Source: Scedosporium boydii
Lineage: Eukaryota; Ascomycota; Sordariomycetes; Microascales; Microascaceae
Direction: 5' to 3'
DNA: 64,000 nucleotides
Assembly: GCA_002221725.1 (NCBI GenBank)
Contig: NJFT01000027.1
Span: 1-64,000, forward strand
Of the stretch, positions 45,485-56,393 are shown piece by piece. The stretch's first letter is position 1. The number at the start of each line of letters is the position of its first letter. Both the position numbers and the translations under genes were made by a program. The notes below the pieces were generated by a model that ran no database searches, was not told the origin of the DNA, and saw nothing but the letters and a program-made list of their open reading frames with translations.

Positions 45485-46740
45485 CTTAGGCTTTCCCTTA
45501 TACTCTATAATAATATACCTAGAAGTGGCTGGATTCCGCCGCGATTAAGAGGGTTCTTAAGTAAATGTAAGGGGTAGTTCTAGCTATGTAGTGCTGGAAC
45601 TGACGGATCTTTTAGTCTATTGGGCTAATTGTTACCCCTTATAATTATCTTACATACTCCCTCCTCTAGACCTTTAACTTAAGATCTAACTCCTTATCTT
45701 TTTATCTAACTAAAAAGATACGATCTTATTATAATATTAGCTTAAGTTAGTATTATTACTAATTACTTATCTCTTATTTTTTATTTTACCTAATATAGCT
45801 TTTTAAGATATATAGAAGTAAAATAATATATATTTAACAAGTTAGTATTATTTATATAGTACTCTTTATATATATAATTATAGTAGTTATTAAACTATAA
45901 CTACTTATATAATTTAATATAGTTTTCTATTATTAGGAACTCTTAATTTTAATATAAATTCTTTAAGCTAAGTTTATTAGCTAGCTTACTTTTAATATAC
46001 TTTTTACTAGTTAATATTATAATATATCTTAGTTTTAATAATATAATAGTTTATATTAACTAGTACTATTAAGTATTTTATATTTAAAAATATATTTAAA
46101 TTATAATACTATTTCTATATATTATAGAACTATTAAAAGTTAGTAGCTTATCTTTATTATTAAGTTTACTAAGTATTCTAAATACTATAGCTTTAGTAAA
46201 ATACTTTATTACTTATATATTTTAGGAATTAGAAAGTCTATATTTCTTTATATATCTAAAGGCTATTAGCTATTAACCTCTAGCTATTTATTAATAAATT
46301 TATTTATAAATACTATATTTAGAGCTCTTAATTATATTTAGCTTTATTTTTTTTTCTAAGCTTTCTATAAATTATATAATTACTAATCTTTAAATAATTA
46401 TTTATAAGATTTCTTTATTTAACTTATTTAATTATAATATCTTTATATATTTATATCTTTACTAAGCTATATATAATTATTCTTATATTTATATTTATAA
46501 CTTAGTTACCCTTTTAAGAAGTATAGAAGGTAGAGGTAGCTAAGAAATAAAGGAAAAAATTTTATAAGAAATATAATTATGAGACTTAGAGTATACTACC
46601 TATAAAGGTAAGAAAGATAGAGGCTATAGGAGGGAAAGGAGAGAGAAGATAAGGAGGGAAAGGAGAGAGAAGATAAGGAGGGAGATAGTATATTTAAGTT
46701 TCTAGAACTAAGGGGAATAGAAAAGAGAAGATGATGTGTG
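45485..46740. other. AT-rich right flank with a 24-bp tandem repeat
   Basis: After a short GC-normal piece (45,485-45,640) the sequence is AT-rich to about 46,550 with no gene, probably another older RIPped repeat. A 24-base purine unit GGAGGGAAAGGAGAGAGAAG.. occurs twice in tandem (46629-46676), followed by a partial third copy. Base composition returns to normal near 46,700. Confidence 0.6.
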
Positions 46741-47724
46741 TACAAATGAGGTAGTGCTATGCCTTTTATCGAGTCTAGATAGGGACTTATTTTGGGTTAT
46801 ATTAGGTGGACCCCCTTGGCTAGAGTTGAAGCAATTCTCAGTTTGTTACTATAGGGCCCTTGCCTAAAATAGTGGCTAGAGTGAGCAAAGGTGAGCAGGG
46901 CAGGGCATGATCCTTATCTAAAAGGATGGCTAGGGTGAGGTAGAGGTGAGTAGGCCCTGAGCAAGCCTGAGAAAAAGGGGCGACGGGTCACGCGGGCTGC
47001 GGAAGGTGCAGTCGTCTAGATTCGTCTCATCTAACAAGAGAGGTACCGCTGAACAGCTTGCGTCGAGGTAATAGCGGTTTGGTAGTCCCACGCGCAGGAA
47101 TCTCTGCTAAAGCCATGTCAGCATTCCGTAGCTCTGGAAGGAGGAGGCGCATTTTGCAGGATGCTTGTCATGTCTCTGCTCTCGCGTTCTTCCATTGGTC
47201 TGTTATTAAGTATGGCGATCGAAGCTCCGAAAATTTGACAGATCTAGCCGTCCGCCCTTGGTGCCATGAGTAAGGGCTATTAACGAAAAACTGTGGAACA
47301 CTAGCTCTATCATCAAGAAAAGCCAGCCGAGGGGCGACTCTTAACTGCAGTCTAGAAAGGGTGGAAACGTGGACTGGCGGCTCTAATTCCGCCCTGTCTA
47401 CCCTGAGACCTTCTAACCCAAGATCTTGATGTAGCTTTAAACCACTCTACTGAACTTGTCGACTTTCAATTGAATCTCACCGGTTACAAAAAGAAGCTAG
47501 AGATCTGTGTTTTCCCTGACACTATATTGCTCCACATTTGAGGGACGAAAATGAAGTTATCTTGGGCGGCAACAATATCGGCCGGGGTGGCTATCATCCT
47601 CACTCCTCTGGAAAGAGGTCCAGGACATTGCTTCCCAGGCAAGACCACCGCAAAGAGGGCAAGCATTGCCCATAGACCGCTTTTAAACAGCAAGCCAAGA
47701 ATTTCGATTCATAGAATTTGTACT
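46741..47724. other. Intergenic, no supported gene
   Basis: GC-normal sequence. A GAGCAAAGGTGAGCAGG / GAGGTAGAGGTGAGTAGG-like imperfect direct repeat occurs at 46,880-46,960. Short frames (47058-47273, 47551-47742) lack recognisable features. Confidence 0.45.
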
Positions 47725-48660
47725 CTAAATCCTGAATCTTGATCTACTTCGCCGCATACCCCACGGAATCCACGGAACTACCTCATCAACCGCGGCACGT
47801 GCTACCAGATAAGACACATACGAAGACTCCCACGGCGAAGGTTCGGTGGAGTCGCTTGCAGCGCTTGACCCCAGAGGGTAATCAAATTTCTCTCTCAGTA
47901 CGCGGACCTTCATGTTCTCTTTCAGATATGACGGCCAGCTGTCAGGGTAAGGGCCGGAGATTGTCAACTTCTCCAACCCTCCGATCTTTGCCAGAGCATG
48001 AACAAAGAGGGTGCTGGCACCACCCCGACCCCAATTTGGCGCTTCCCTCCGAGCGTCCCCAGTTAGCATGGGCGTAGAGGGCCCTCGCCTATCGAAATCC
48101 TCGAATTCTGCCTGGCAGTGAAGCCAAACAACTCGTAGTCCAGTAGCTTCCTTAGCCAGAATATCGAGCAATGTCAGCCACGGGGAAATGTTTGTCCGCC
48201 ATGGCACCCAAATCTCTAACGACCTTACAAACCCGATCTTCGTTGGGCCAATGTGTGTTATGAATTTCAGCATTTCTTCTGCCGAACATACACGGAGTGT
48301 ATTCGCGGAGTAGAGTATCGGAAGAGCTTCGTGAGAGACCAGCTTACTCGTTCGCAGTATTGCCGTCTTCGGCGCCGGTTTTCCTTCTTCATAACAGCGG
48401 AAAGTTCTTAGGTTGCTGATTGGGATGGGGCGCCGGTCGGCCAGAGCAAAGTGGTATATCTGAAGTCTAAGTTCGGTGGGTAGGGCGAGGAATGGGAATG
48501 GTTGATCACGTCGCTTGACTCTCTCAACCGGAGCAACCCAAATGATTCGGCCGGTGAAGGTAGGCCTTGGATGCCTCCCCTCTGCTGACGACAGCCTAGC
48601 AGAGAGGCCGGGACCAGAAGATGCCGCTGGGGTGCCATTCTCTCCACTACGGTCCGGCAT
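47725..48660 (-). CDS. 2EXR/F-box-like domain protein, 311 aa
   Basis: A single-exon gene. The true start is ATG 48660 (MPDRSGENG), since the frame upstream has no ATG. Residues 1-50 are Ser/Pro/Arg-rich and disordered. Residues 55-73 carry FPFLALPTELRLQIYHFAL, the opening of the fungal 2EXR (F-box-like) domain, followed by ILRTSKLVSHEALPILYSANTLRV, its second hallmark helix pair, and a region ending RSLEIWV. Proteins of this type form large fungal families of mostly unknown function, with the N-terminal helices resembling F-boxes. There is no signal peptide or membrane segment. The frame is intact and codon use is normal, so it is probably expressed. Substrate or partner is unknown. Confidence 0.82.
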   Translation of the reverse strand: MPDRSGENGTPAASSGPGLSARLSSAEGRHPRPTFTGRIIWVAPVERVKRRDQPFPFLALPTELRLQIYHFALADRRPIPISNLRTFRCYEEGKPAPKTAILRTSKLVSHEALPILYSANTLRVCSAEEMLKFITHIGPTKIGFVRSLEIWVPWRTNISPWLTLLDILAKEATGLRVVWLHCQAEFEDFDRRGPSTPMLTGDARREAPNWGRGGASTLFVHALAKIGGLEKLTISGPYPDSWPSYLKENMKVRVLREKFDYPLGSSAASDSTEPSPWESSYVSYLVARAAVDEVVPWIPWGMRRSRSRFRI

Positions 48661-49272
48661 TTTGAGGGAGCTCAAATTGCTGGCAAGAAAAAAAATCGAG
48701 ATGAGCCTGGGATGAATATTATTAGGAGCCTGTGATGGATGGCGGGAGGGAATAGTTATAACTAACTACTCCCAGTGGGCTAAGGCCCGGAAGACCGATG
48801 GACTTCTTACACGAATGTTCGGCGCCCAAGTGTAGGCAGCTCCCTAGGTCCATCTCTCACTTCAATCAGGCGGTCGTGTTTCCATTCTTTTCCACCACGG
48901 ATGCAGCAAGCAGCTTCAGCGAAAGCCATTCAAACTGAATCACCAACTGAGACAAGATCTGGTCCTAGTAAGGAAGTTGATGGAAAGCAGAATTGATGAC
49001 AGTGGCCGATTACCATCGAATCTGTTCTGCTGTTTGCCCAATTGCAAACCGTCCACCAAATAGAGTGCAGAGATGCCGTGGGATCTGTGAGAAGAACGGG
49101 GCAAGTTGTGTCTTGCGCCACGCTAATGCATTGGGAGAAGAGAAAGGTCCGGTTGGTCATTTGGCTCATCCATGTGATTCAAGAATCAGATTCAATTGCT
49201 GCCTGCTCTGTAATACATGGTGGCCACACCTGTGAAAACTCGTCTTTCTGCCTCTGCATCTTGAAGAACAGA
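48661..49272. other. Intergenic region between divergent genes
   Basis: This is the shared upstream region of the minus-strand 2EXR gene and the + strand kinase-like gene. I see no convincing TATA box and no domain in the short overlapping frames. Confidence 0.45.
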
Positions 49273-49997
49273 ATGGCAGTCCAGATAACCGACGTTTTCA
49301 AGATCGACGGGCAATGGGCAATAAACGTCGACTTCAATCGCCAAGAATATCGAATCTGCTGGACTGGAAATTGGCGGCAGCAGCCCGACACGACCAACTT
49401 CCCAACGTTGCCTGAATCCGATGTCTCGGTGACGCCGATTCAGCACGACCCTCAGCTTCAGGAGTTCTGGGCCAAGTCTACAGCGATTTGCTATGGCGCA
49501 GACTCCCATTTGCGGATGCTAGATCAGCCTGACGGCTATCCGGTCTGTAAGGTCGCTGCCAATAGGCACAGCGGCGAATGATCGAAGACGAGTTCCACAT
49601 ACTACAGTTTCTTTCAGCGAATGGAGCACCTGTTGTCTCGGTACATCCGCAACCACTTATTGACAGTGACGGAATGTTCGGATTTCGGATGGAGCAACTT
49701 TTCAAGATTGAACTAGGCAACCTGCGGAATCGCCAGGATGATATCCTCAAGGCCATGGCTGAACTGCACAAGAACCACGTTGTCCATAATGATTTGCATC
49801 CCGGCAACATACTGTCGCGATCAGATGGGTCTTTAGTCATTATCGACTTTGGTCGATCAGGATATGTTGGCCACAAGATTCCTGATGAGAAACGATCGCC
49901 TCAATGGACTGCCCCAACCTTCGGTTTCGACGCCGACCACATGGTCTTTAAATTTCTGAACCTGTGTAAGAGCCCAAATCCCCAACATGGCCCATAA
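49273..49997 (+). pseudogene. Kinase-like protein, frameshifted and truncated
   Basis: The locus opens at ATG 49273 (MAVQITDVFKI) and reads through a beta-rich N-lobe to GYPVCKVAANRH, which looks like the VAxK lysine strand. The frame ends at a TGA at 49579-49581. The next frame (from 49578) takes over at once with IEDEFHILQFL (the alpha-C helix position), ELHKNHVVHNDLHPGNIL (catalytic loop, HxD as HND) and LVIIDFGRSG (DFG motif). These belong together, so a 1- or 2-base shift near 49,565-49,580 splits one gene; the possible GTAAGG...AATAG intron there would be only about 20 bases, too short. After DFG the C-lobe stops at 49997, short of a normal kinase. Likely a decayed member of the small fungal kinase-like family, or an assembly error. 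Confidence 0.65.
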
Positions 49998-51104
49998 GTC
50001 ACTTGGGAAAGCCGATGCGTTAGTTTATTTTTTTCCTCTTCTTTTATATGCTAATAACTGGCTGAATCAGAAACGGGGAAACCAACTTGTGAAGCTTGAC
50101 AGTCTAAACACGGCTCTGTTACGCCTCTTCTACTGGTCCATCGTTGCGCGCCATCCCACCTTCGCCTTGGCGTAGACGAGGGCTAGTTCCGCCGCGTCTA
50201 ATCATCGCTTCCCACTGAGGGGTCAAGGGCCTGGGTGGTCGGCAGCCCTCTGATAGAGTGTCAGTCAATCGGGCTCCTGACTATTAGGGACACGGGAGTA
50301 CGTACTACACACGTTATCGCCCCGAAATTCCCAGTGGACAATATTGGGAGGGCATCGTATTTCTGTCTTGCAGTAGTCCTCACACCACGCTTCCACGATG
50401 TGCTTGATGTGGCCGCACTTGAGTTCGATCTGCATGACTTATCGTTAAAAACGAGGTTTGCTTGGGGGGCCTTAGAGACATCTAGTACCTGTCTGTAGTT
50501 ACACATTGTTGCCGGTCGCGAGACAGTCTGAATGAAAGTGAAGGGAGTTGGGGTGTCACAAAGGAGAAGAAATATCTAGAATAGCTAATGGTCCAAGTCC
50601 CGTCCTTGCTGGTGTGATCAAATGATCTCACCTTCTGGAACTGGCGCAAGGCTACAGCATGATTCATCACCATGCCTAATTCCTCGAGTCTTGCGTGACT
50701 ACTGGAGCAAGGATTCTGACAATGGAACTCCAGGTCTGCGGCTGTTGGGCGTCGCCGGCATTAATACTAGTGACAAGGCATCCCTAAAGTTCGCCAGCGA
50801 GCCCCGGCCCCATTGAATATGCACTTCAAGCGAAAATATAAATGAAAAGTAGTTCATAAAGCTAGGGGTATATTATTAAGCATCATGTATGCAGGAGCCG
50901 AGAAGGGCATAGAGAGTCAACTACTAGCATCTTGACACCGACATAGCTGGCACAGTCGCGGCGACGGTGAAAGTAGCGAAAAGACTCCCCCCCAGCTCCC
51001 TCTTATCCCAGGACTTTCAAAGACACAAAGGGTGTATAGAAATCGAGTTCCAAATATGCAAGCATTGTATACGCATGAAGCGAGGTCTCGAGGTCCCTAG
51101 CATC
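49998..51104. other. Intergenic, no supported gene
   Basis: Several short frames overlap on both strands (50235-50506, 50622-50816, 50967-51155), but none carries a domain, a signal sequence or a consistent splice pattern. I see no RNA gene. Confidence 0.45.
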
Positions 51105-52128
51105 CTATTTACCCTCCACCTCTTGACTCTCTCCGCTCTCCCTGGTATTCCGTGAACAGATTAATAGCATCATAGTAATATCGTACTCCAAAGCTATGAT
51201 CGATTCGCCGCTCTGTAATATGTATCCCCTCTCGGCCCGCCATTCAATCATGTTGCTGGGAGTGTTTTTTGTCAAATATTTCCCTGTCGACTGCTCGATG
51301 AAGGGTTCATTAGGTGCCTCGGTAGGGATGATTATGCTCACTTGACCATTAGGCGTACGTAGTGCACTAGCCGGCTTAATCTCCAGTGCGTGTTTCCGCA
51401 ATCTGATGGTCTTACCCCAGTCCTTGAAGCGATCGTTCTTCGACAATTAGCATCCTGCGCCAAAAGCGGCACTGATTCATACATACAAGGTTTTTAAGAA
51501 CTCGCTGACAAAGTGCCTGGTAGTCGTCGGACCAGTCGTACAGGTAGATGTCTGCCTGCTGTTCAACTCCTATTCCTTCGATCCAGCGAGGCTTTCTCCG
51601 GCAAGTGAGGCGATTTGCAGCCTCTCGAGCTAACCTCCGAGCTTCCGGGGATAGCTTGAAATCCGGTTGTCCCTGCATGGGGAGAGAGCAAAGAGTTGTT
51701 GATCTTGCGGGATTGGGGAATTCCAAGTTGAAATTCGGCATGAGCTCGACAGTCGAAAGTCGTGCATAGCTACTCAGTTCGAGCTGAATGTGTGCTGCTT
51801 ACTTTGCGTCTGGAACAAAGAAGCGCCGGTTCCATTTTGGAAGTCCAATTGTACCATCAGAAGTAGACGTCTTTTTTCTAACTACATCGCCTCCAAAATG
51901 TTCTCAAACTTAGAAATGGACAACTTCTTCGCTTCCACCCGGAATACCATCCATTGACGTCAAATTATACTCGCCCCTGCCGTCGCCTTCATTATATGTT
52001 AATATAGTGCCAATTTGATCGTGCGGATTATCCTCTCCGTTATCCTCTCCGTTCGCCGACGCAGACTCAACCTCCACCTCTTGACGGTTTTCGTCCTCGC
52101 ACCGCTTCTTTTCAGCATCCCCAGGCAT
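51105..52128 (-). pseudogene. Unrecognised gene with in-frame stops and one likely intron
   Basis: I do not recognise the product. From ATG 52128 an acidic head (MPGDAEKKRCEDENRQ, NGEDNGEDN) runs to VVHF. TAA and TGA follow in place within eight bases, and the same frame continues through GGDVVRKKTSTSDG, LPKWNRRFFVPDAK, another TAA, and on to MPNFNLEFPNP, LSPEARRLAREAANRLTCRRKPRW, CQRVLKNL. A 49-base intron fits at 51486-51438 (GTATGT donor, GCTAAT branch, AAG acceptor, phase 0) and joins to DWGKTIRLRKHALEIKP and VSIIIPTEAPNEPF. All three stops are one transition away from Gln or Arg/Trp codons, as for RIP-like decay. Alternatively the upstream part is a separate small gene and the intact product starts at 51741. 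Confidence 0.5.
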
Positions 52129-53570
52129 CGCGGAGGAACCCGCCTGGAGGGGAACGGCTGATTACTATATGATACCTTTTCGAATTTAATGGAATGATGA
52201 CTGGTAAGCGCGGCAGCCTGCTAAATGATGTCTAGGCCAAGCAAAGTTATGAATGACTGCTTCACCCAGCGGCCATGTTAGGACGACCAGGCGACAGAGA
52301 GAAAATAGAATGAAGCTGCCTCGCTGACTGCGTCACGAGGGTACTGTTAACAACTTATCTTGATCCCGCTAGTAGGACTTCGAATTGTCCTGTGCGGGCT
52401 TGGTCCACTCACACGGATCTGGACCAGCTCTGACTGAGTCTGACAGCAACAGCATTGATGGGGGAAAGTAGACTCTAATATCCTTCCCTACTTGAGAGTC
52501 TAAGAGGATTAACCGCCAATTTTACCACGGTAGGGTAGGAATTTACTTTGTACATGCTGGGTTGAGAACAGGTTCGGATTACTCGAGAACTTCGTTCCTT
52601 CGCCTAGAACCCTGCTGCGTAAATAATCTTATCAATCTTTCTGGGCAAGCCAAAAACATCAATGCCAAAGTCTGGTGGGGACACGCGATGTAACACCGTT
52701 TCAAGGAGGGGCAGGGGACAACCAGATAACCTGAGATGCTTCGGTCGCAAAAATCCCCTCTCAAAGCCACTTGAAAATGGGCCTGCAAAGAAAAACCGTC
52801 GTGTCCTCGAGCCTTTCTGACGTGCTTGGTACCAGGCAGGGTACGAAGAGGCTTGGAACGTACCAGCACTGGACCAGGTCTCGGCCAGGTGGACTCTGTC
52901 CACGCACCAATTCTAACTCTAAGTAGTGTAGCTCAGTGGATCGACTCGGCATAATCATGCGATGGTGGACGGTTGATGTGATGGTTGGCCTGTACAGTGT
53001 TGGGAAGGATGAAGAATTCGTTGCTGGCAAAAATCCCTCCCAGCTGCCGAGACAAGACGAGTCAGTCATGCCGAGGACGTCCGATATTGCTTGCCCTGGT
53101 CAAATGGCAATATTTTTGCGCAACATTTTGTGATCCATTTGTCGAAGGCGGTTCATGCAGTCTCATGAATGCGCTATACTTCTCCATGAAGAACCTTTCT
53201 ACCGGACTTGCTTCGGAATTGGAGCGTTGTTATCCATTCTTATTGGTGCCGACGAAAGCAGACTCGACGAGAACTTCACCCTCGCGGATTCTTTCCCGAA
53301 TCCGAACCTGATGGCGAGACAGTAATGCATTACGGCAATCCCCCCACGCTGACATCTTCCCAGCGGGGCGGGGCAGCCACGGGATTGCAGTAAGTTCGCT
53401 TCGGTATCATCTCATCCAAACAAAGTCCTTCTCGTCCGCATCATCCGATACAATCCCATGATCCACAAAATGGAAGGAGGGGAGCAAGAAGAGGAAAATT
53501 GAATGGCCAACGTCGCTTACCTAATCTTCCGAGCCCCTGCCGATGTCGGGTCTGGGCACGTGGACTGGCC
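52129..53570. other. Intergenic, no supported gene
   Basis: Overlapping frames at 52579-52903 (minus) and 52936-53393 (+) show no domain. TAGCTCAGTGG at about 52,928 resembles a tRNA A box, but no B box or cloverleaf follows. The last part is the ferric reductase promoter. Confidence 0.45.
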
Positions 53571-53574
53571 TTAG

Positions 53575-53590
53575 ATCTGATTGATAAGAT
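53575..53590 (+). promoter_or_regulatory. GATA-type sites upstream of ferric reductase
   Basis: ATCTGAT immediately followed by TGATAAGAT lies about 150 bases before the ATG at 53740. GATAAG is the core bound by fungal GATA factors, and iron-responsive GATA repressors (SreA/Urbs1/Sre1 type) favour ATCWGATAA. The match is partial, so iron control is an inference. Confidence 0.4.
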
Positions 53591-53739
53591 ATGCCTGATG
53601 CTCTCCCGCTCCTAAATTTGTCGCCCAAATTTCACGCACGCACGCCTCCTTCTCGTCCCCTCCCGCGTCCTTGCGTGGAACCGGCTTGGCTTTTGGTGCG
53701 TCCTAGATTCCTGCCTGCCTCCAGTCGGCCCCCTTCGCC

Positions 53740-56393
53740 ATGAGGCTCCGATCCCAGCGCCCAGGCCTCTGGACACTGGCGTTGGGTCTCTCCCGCTTTC
53801 AACTCGCTCTGGCTGTTGGCGGATGGTCAGGAGGGCCATGCCTCAGCACCTGCCAGCTATGGCTGAGCCAAGTACCCTTCAACGATACACCACCTGACGC
53901 GGAATACTGGGCGAGACGGTGCCACGGCATGTTGGCCATCACGTCGCTCTACCTGTGCGCCGACCGATTATGTCCCGACGAAGACCCCGTCTCGGGGCTC
54001 CGTGCGCTTAACGAAACCTGCCAAACGTCGTATAACTCGTCGCTGCCATCGTTCGATCTCATCGCCAGGTATACGGAGGAAGACTTCGAGAGGATACCGA
54101 AGATCGACCCCGCCGACCATCCTCCGAAGGGCTCTGTGGCGGAAGTAGTTCTCCCGTCGGGGCCGCTGTTCAAGCTCGCGAGTGATACTTTGGTACGGTC
54201 GTTTCATATACCTTTGGGCGAGGCGTGAAAGTCCGGATAGCTAGGGACATGCAATGTGCTAACATCTGGAACAGTCGGCTGTGGGTTATGTGCACAGACG
54301 TCACCTCCTATACGCGTAAGGCCCTTTCTCGGAAGAAGACCCGGATATCAAGAGAGTGGCTCTAATATAATCGTCGTAACTAGACTCGCCGTCTTCGCAT
54401 TTTGGATTGGTGCCATTATAATTGGCGTTTTCTTCCGCCTGATCCCCATCATCCGCGAGTCCGAACCGAAACCACGACCGATTCCCATAAACGAGCAAGA
54501 AGAGGCTTTCGCGCCGTTAACCTCGCAAGTAAAACCACGCCCATTCGACTACCCGTCACTGTACCTAAAGCGCTTTGTGACGGTACCGGCAACTTTTGGA
54601 TACAAGTGCCTACAAAACGTCGGGTGGTGCACCATCCCGCCACGGGTAGAGTCGCTCATCATCTTCGTGTTTATCGCTGTGAATACCTTTCTTTGTGTTA
54701 CCGGGTATCCAATCTTCGCGGGAAATCTTTAGTACGTCCATGTGGACTTGTCCTCACTTCCTTTCGTTCGACTGCCGATAGTATTATCTTGATTCTGCCC
54801 TTCTCTAACCTTTTTTAGCTTCCCTACTATATGGACGCAATCTTGGCGCTATGTCGCTGACAGGACTGGTATCCTGTCCGTTGCCAACTTCCCCCTCATC
54901 TGGATATTCGGAATGAGGAACAACTTGCTGATGGGGCTCACGGGATGGCACTTCGGCACGTTCAACAACTTTCATCGGTGGATTGCCAGAGTCGCGACCC
55001 TGCAGGCGGTGATCCACTCCATTGGCTATACGGTTCTGGTATTTGACGGTAAGACCCCTGTTTCACCGAGTTTTCTGTGTGTGCTGTTTAGCTGAACTCA
55101 ATCTTAGATGGCGGCTGGCCGCTGTTTGGGTGGTACTGGACGGAATATTTCTGGTGGACAGGGGAAGTTGTAAGTTTTGTCTTCTTGCCATGTCGTCTAA
55201 CGACAGAGTGACAGTTACTAAGTCGTCTCTCTAGGCCACCATTTCTATGTGCGCAATTCTTGCCTTTTCCGTATTTTGGATGCGCCGGCAACTATATGAA
55301 GCGTTTCTCGTCCTGCACATCGTTCTGTCGATAATCGTTATCATAACCATGTTTGCGTAAGAAACTGAGAACATTCCTGTCAGTGCATCATTCAGTTCCC
55401 AGCTAACGGGACAACAGACATGTTTCTATTTTCAACGGCCAGTTCGATGCGCCGATGTGGATTTGCGTCGTTATATGGCTCGGCGACAGGCTCCTTCGTC
55501 TGTCCCGCGTATTCGCTTTCAACCCTCGGTTCTGGGACAGTTTCGCCAAGATGACGTACCACAGCGAGTCTAACACTGTTCGACTCGTCGTCCCTTGCTC
55601 GACGAGCATATATAAGCCAGCTCCTGGCACATTCTATTACATCTATGTACTCAATGCCAGCCGGCCCTGGGAGAGCCATCCTTTCACGATGGCATATACG
55701 ACACCTGAGCGAGACGTCTCGCAGATGGAGCGTGTTTCTCTTCTCCAGGGAGACCCTCACCAGCAGGATCTGCACAATCAATTCGACGCAACCGAGGAGG
55801 AGGCCGAGGCATCGATGACTTTTCTCATCCGTCCGTACGATAGCTTCACGTCTAGGATACGGAATATGGCGGCTGAAGGGAAAACGACGGCACGCGTGCT
55901 CATCGAGGGCCCATACGGCTCGACGCACACTTTTGGCAAATTCGAACACCTGCTGTTTATCGTCGGAGGTAGCGGTATAGTAGTACCGTTATCCTACCTC
56001 GAGCAGCTCAACCGCGCCCCGACCGTCAAGTCGGTCACGATCGTTTGGTCGGTTAGGGAACCCGCATTTGTCGAGGAAGTGCTACGCCACGACATCCCCG
56101 CAGGGTTGCTCGACGGCAAGATCAACATGGAGGTCTTCCTTACTAGGGGTTTCTCGAACAATAGCGACGATGACGGACCTCCGGAGTGGTCGAAGGAGGT
56201 CAATGTCGTTCCCGGCAGGCCTGACGTCTACTCGACGGTAGAATACGCAGCGTATAGCTCGGACGGCGGAACTTTGGCCATTGTCTCGTGCGGGCCGGCC
56301 AAGATGGCGGATGACTCGCGGCAGGCGGTCGTCGCGATGTTAGGAAAGGGTTTCCACAGGATAGAATATTTCCAAGAGGCGTTTAACTGGTAA
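53740..56393 (+). CDS. Ferric reductase-like transmembrane protein, 743 aa, seven exons
   Basis: A metalloreductase that would pass electrons from NADPH through FAD and two haems to extracellular Fe(III) or Cu(II). Exons inferred from splice sites: 53740-54192, 54275-54315, 54384-54731, 54819-55048, 55108-55169, 55235-55356, 55418-56393; all phases agree and give 743 residues. The N-terminus is a signal peptide, followed by a Cys-bearing lumenal region, then membrane helices. Both haem pairs have the diagnostic H-x13-H spacing (HRW...VIH in exon 4; LVLH in exon 6 to H420 in exon 7). The FAD motif HPFT is at residues 506-509, GPYG at 583 and GGSG (NADPH site) at 602, with CGP near the C-terminus and a terminal aromatic FNW. 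Length and motifs are complete, so it is likely functional. GATA-like sites upstream suggest iron control. Exon 2 (41 bases) is the least certain. Confidence 0.9.

Noticed and set aside
52921..53000. tRNA gene candidate (TAGCTCAGTGG A-box-like)
   Set aside because: No GGTTCGANTCC-like B box and no cloverleaf pairing follow within a tRNA length.
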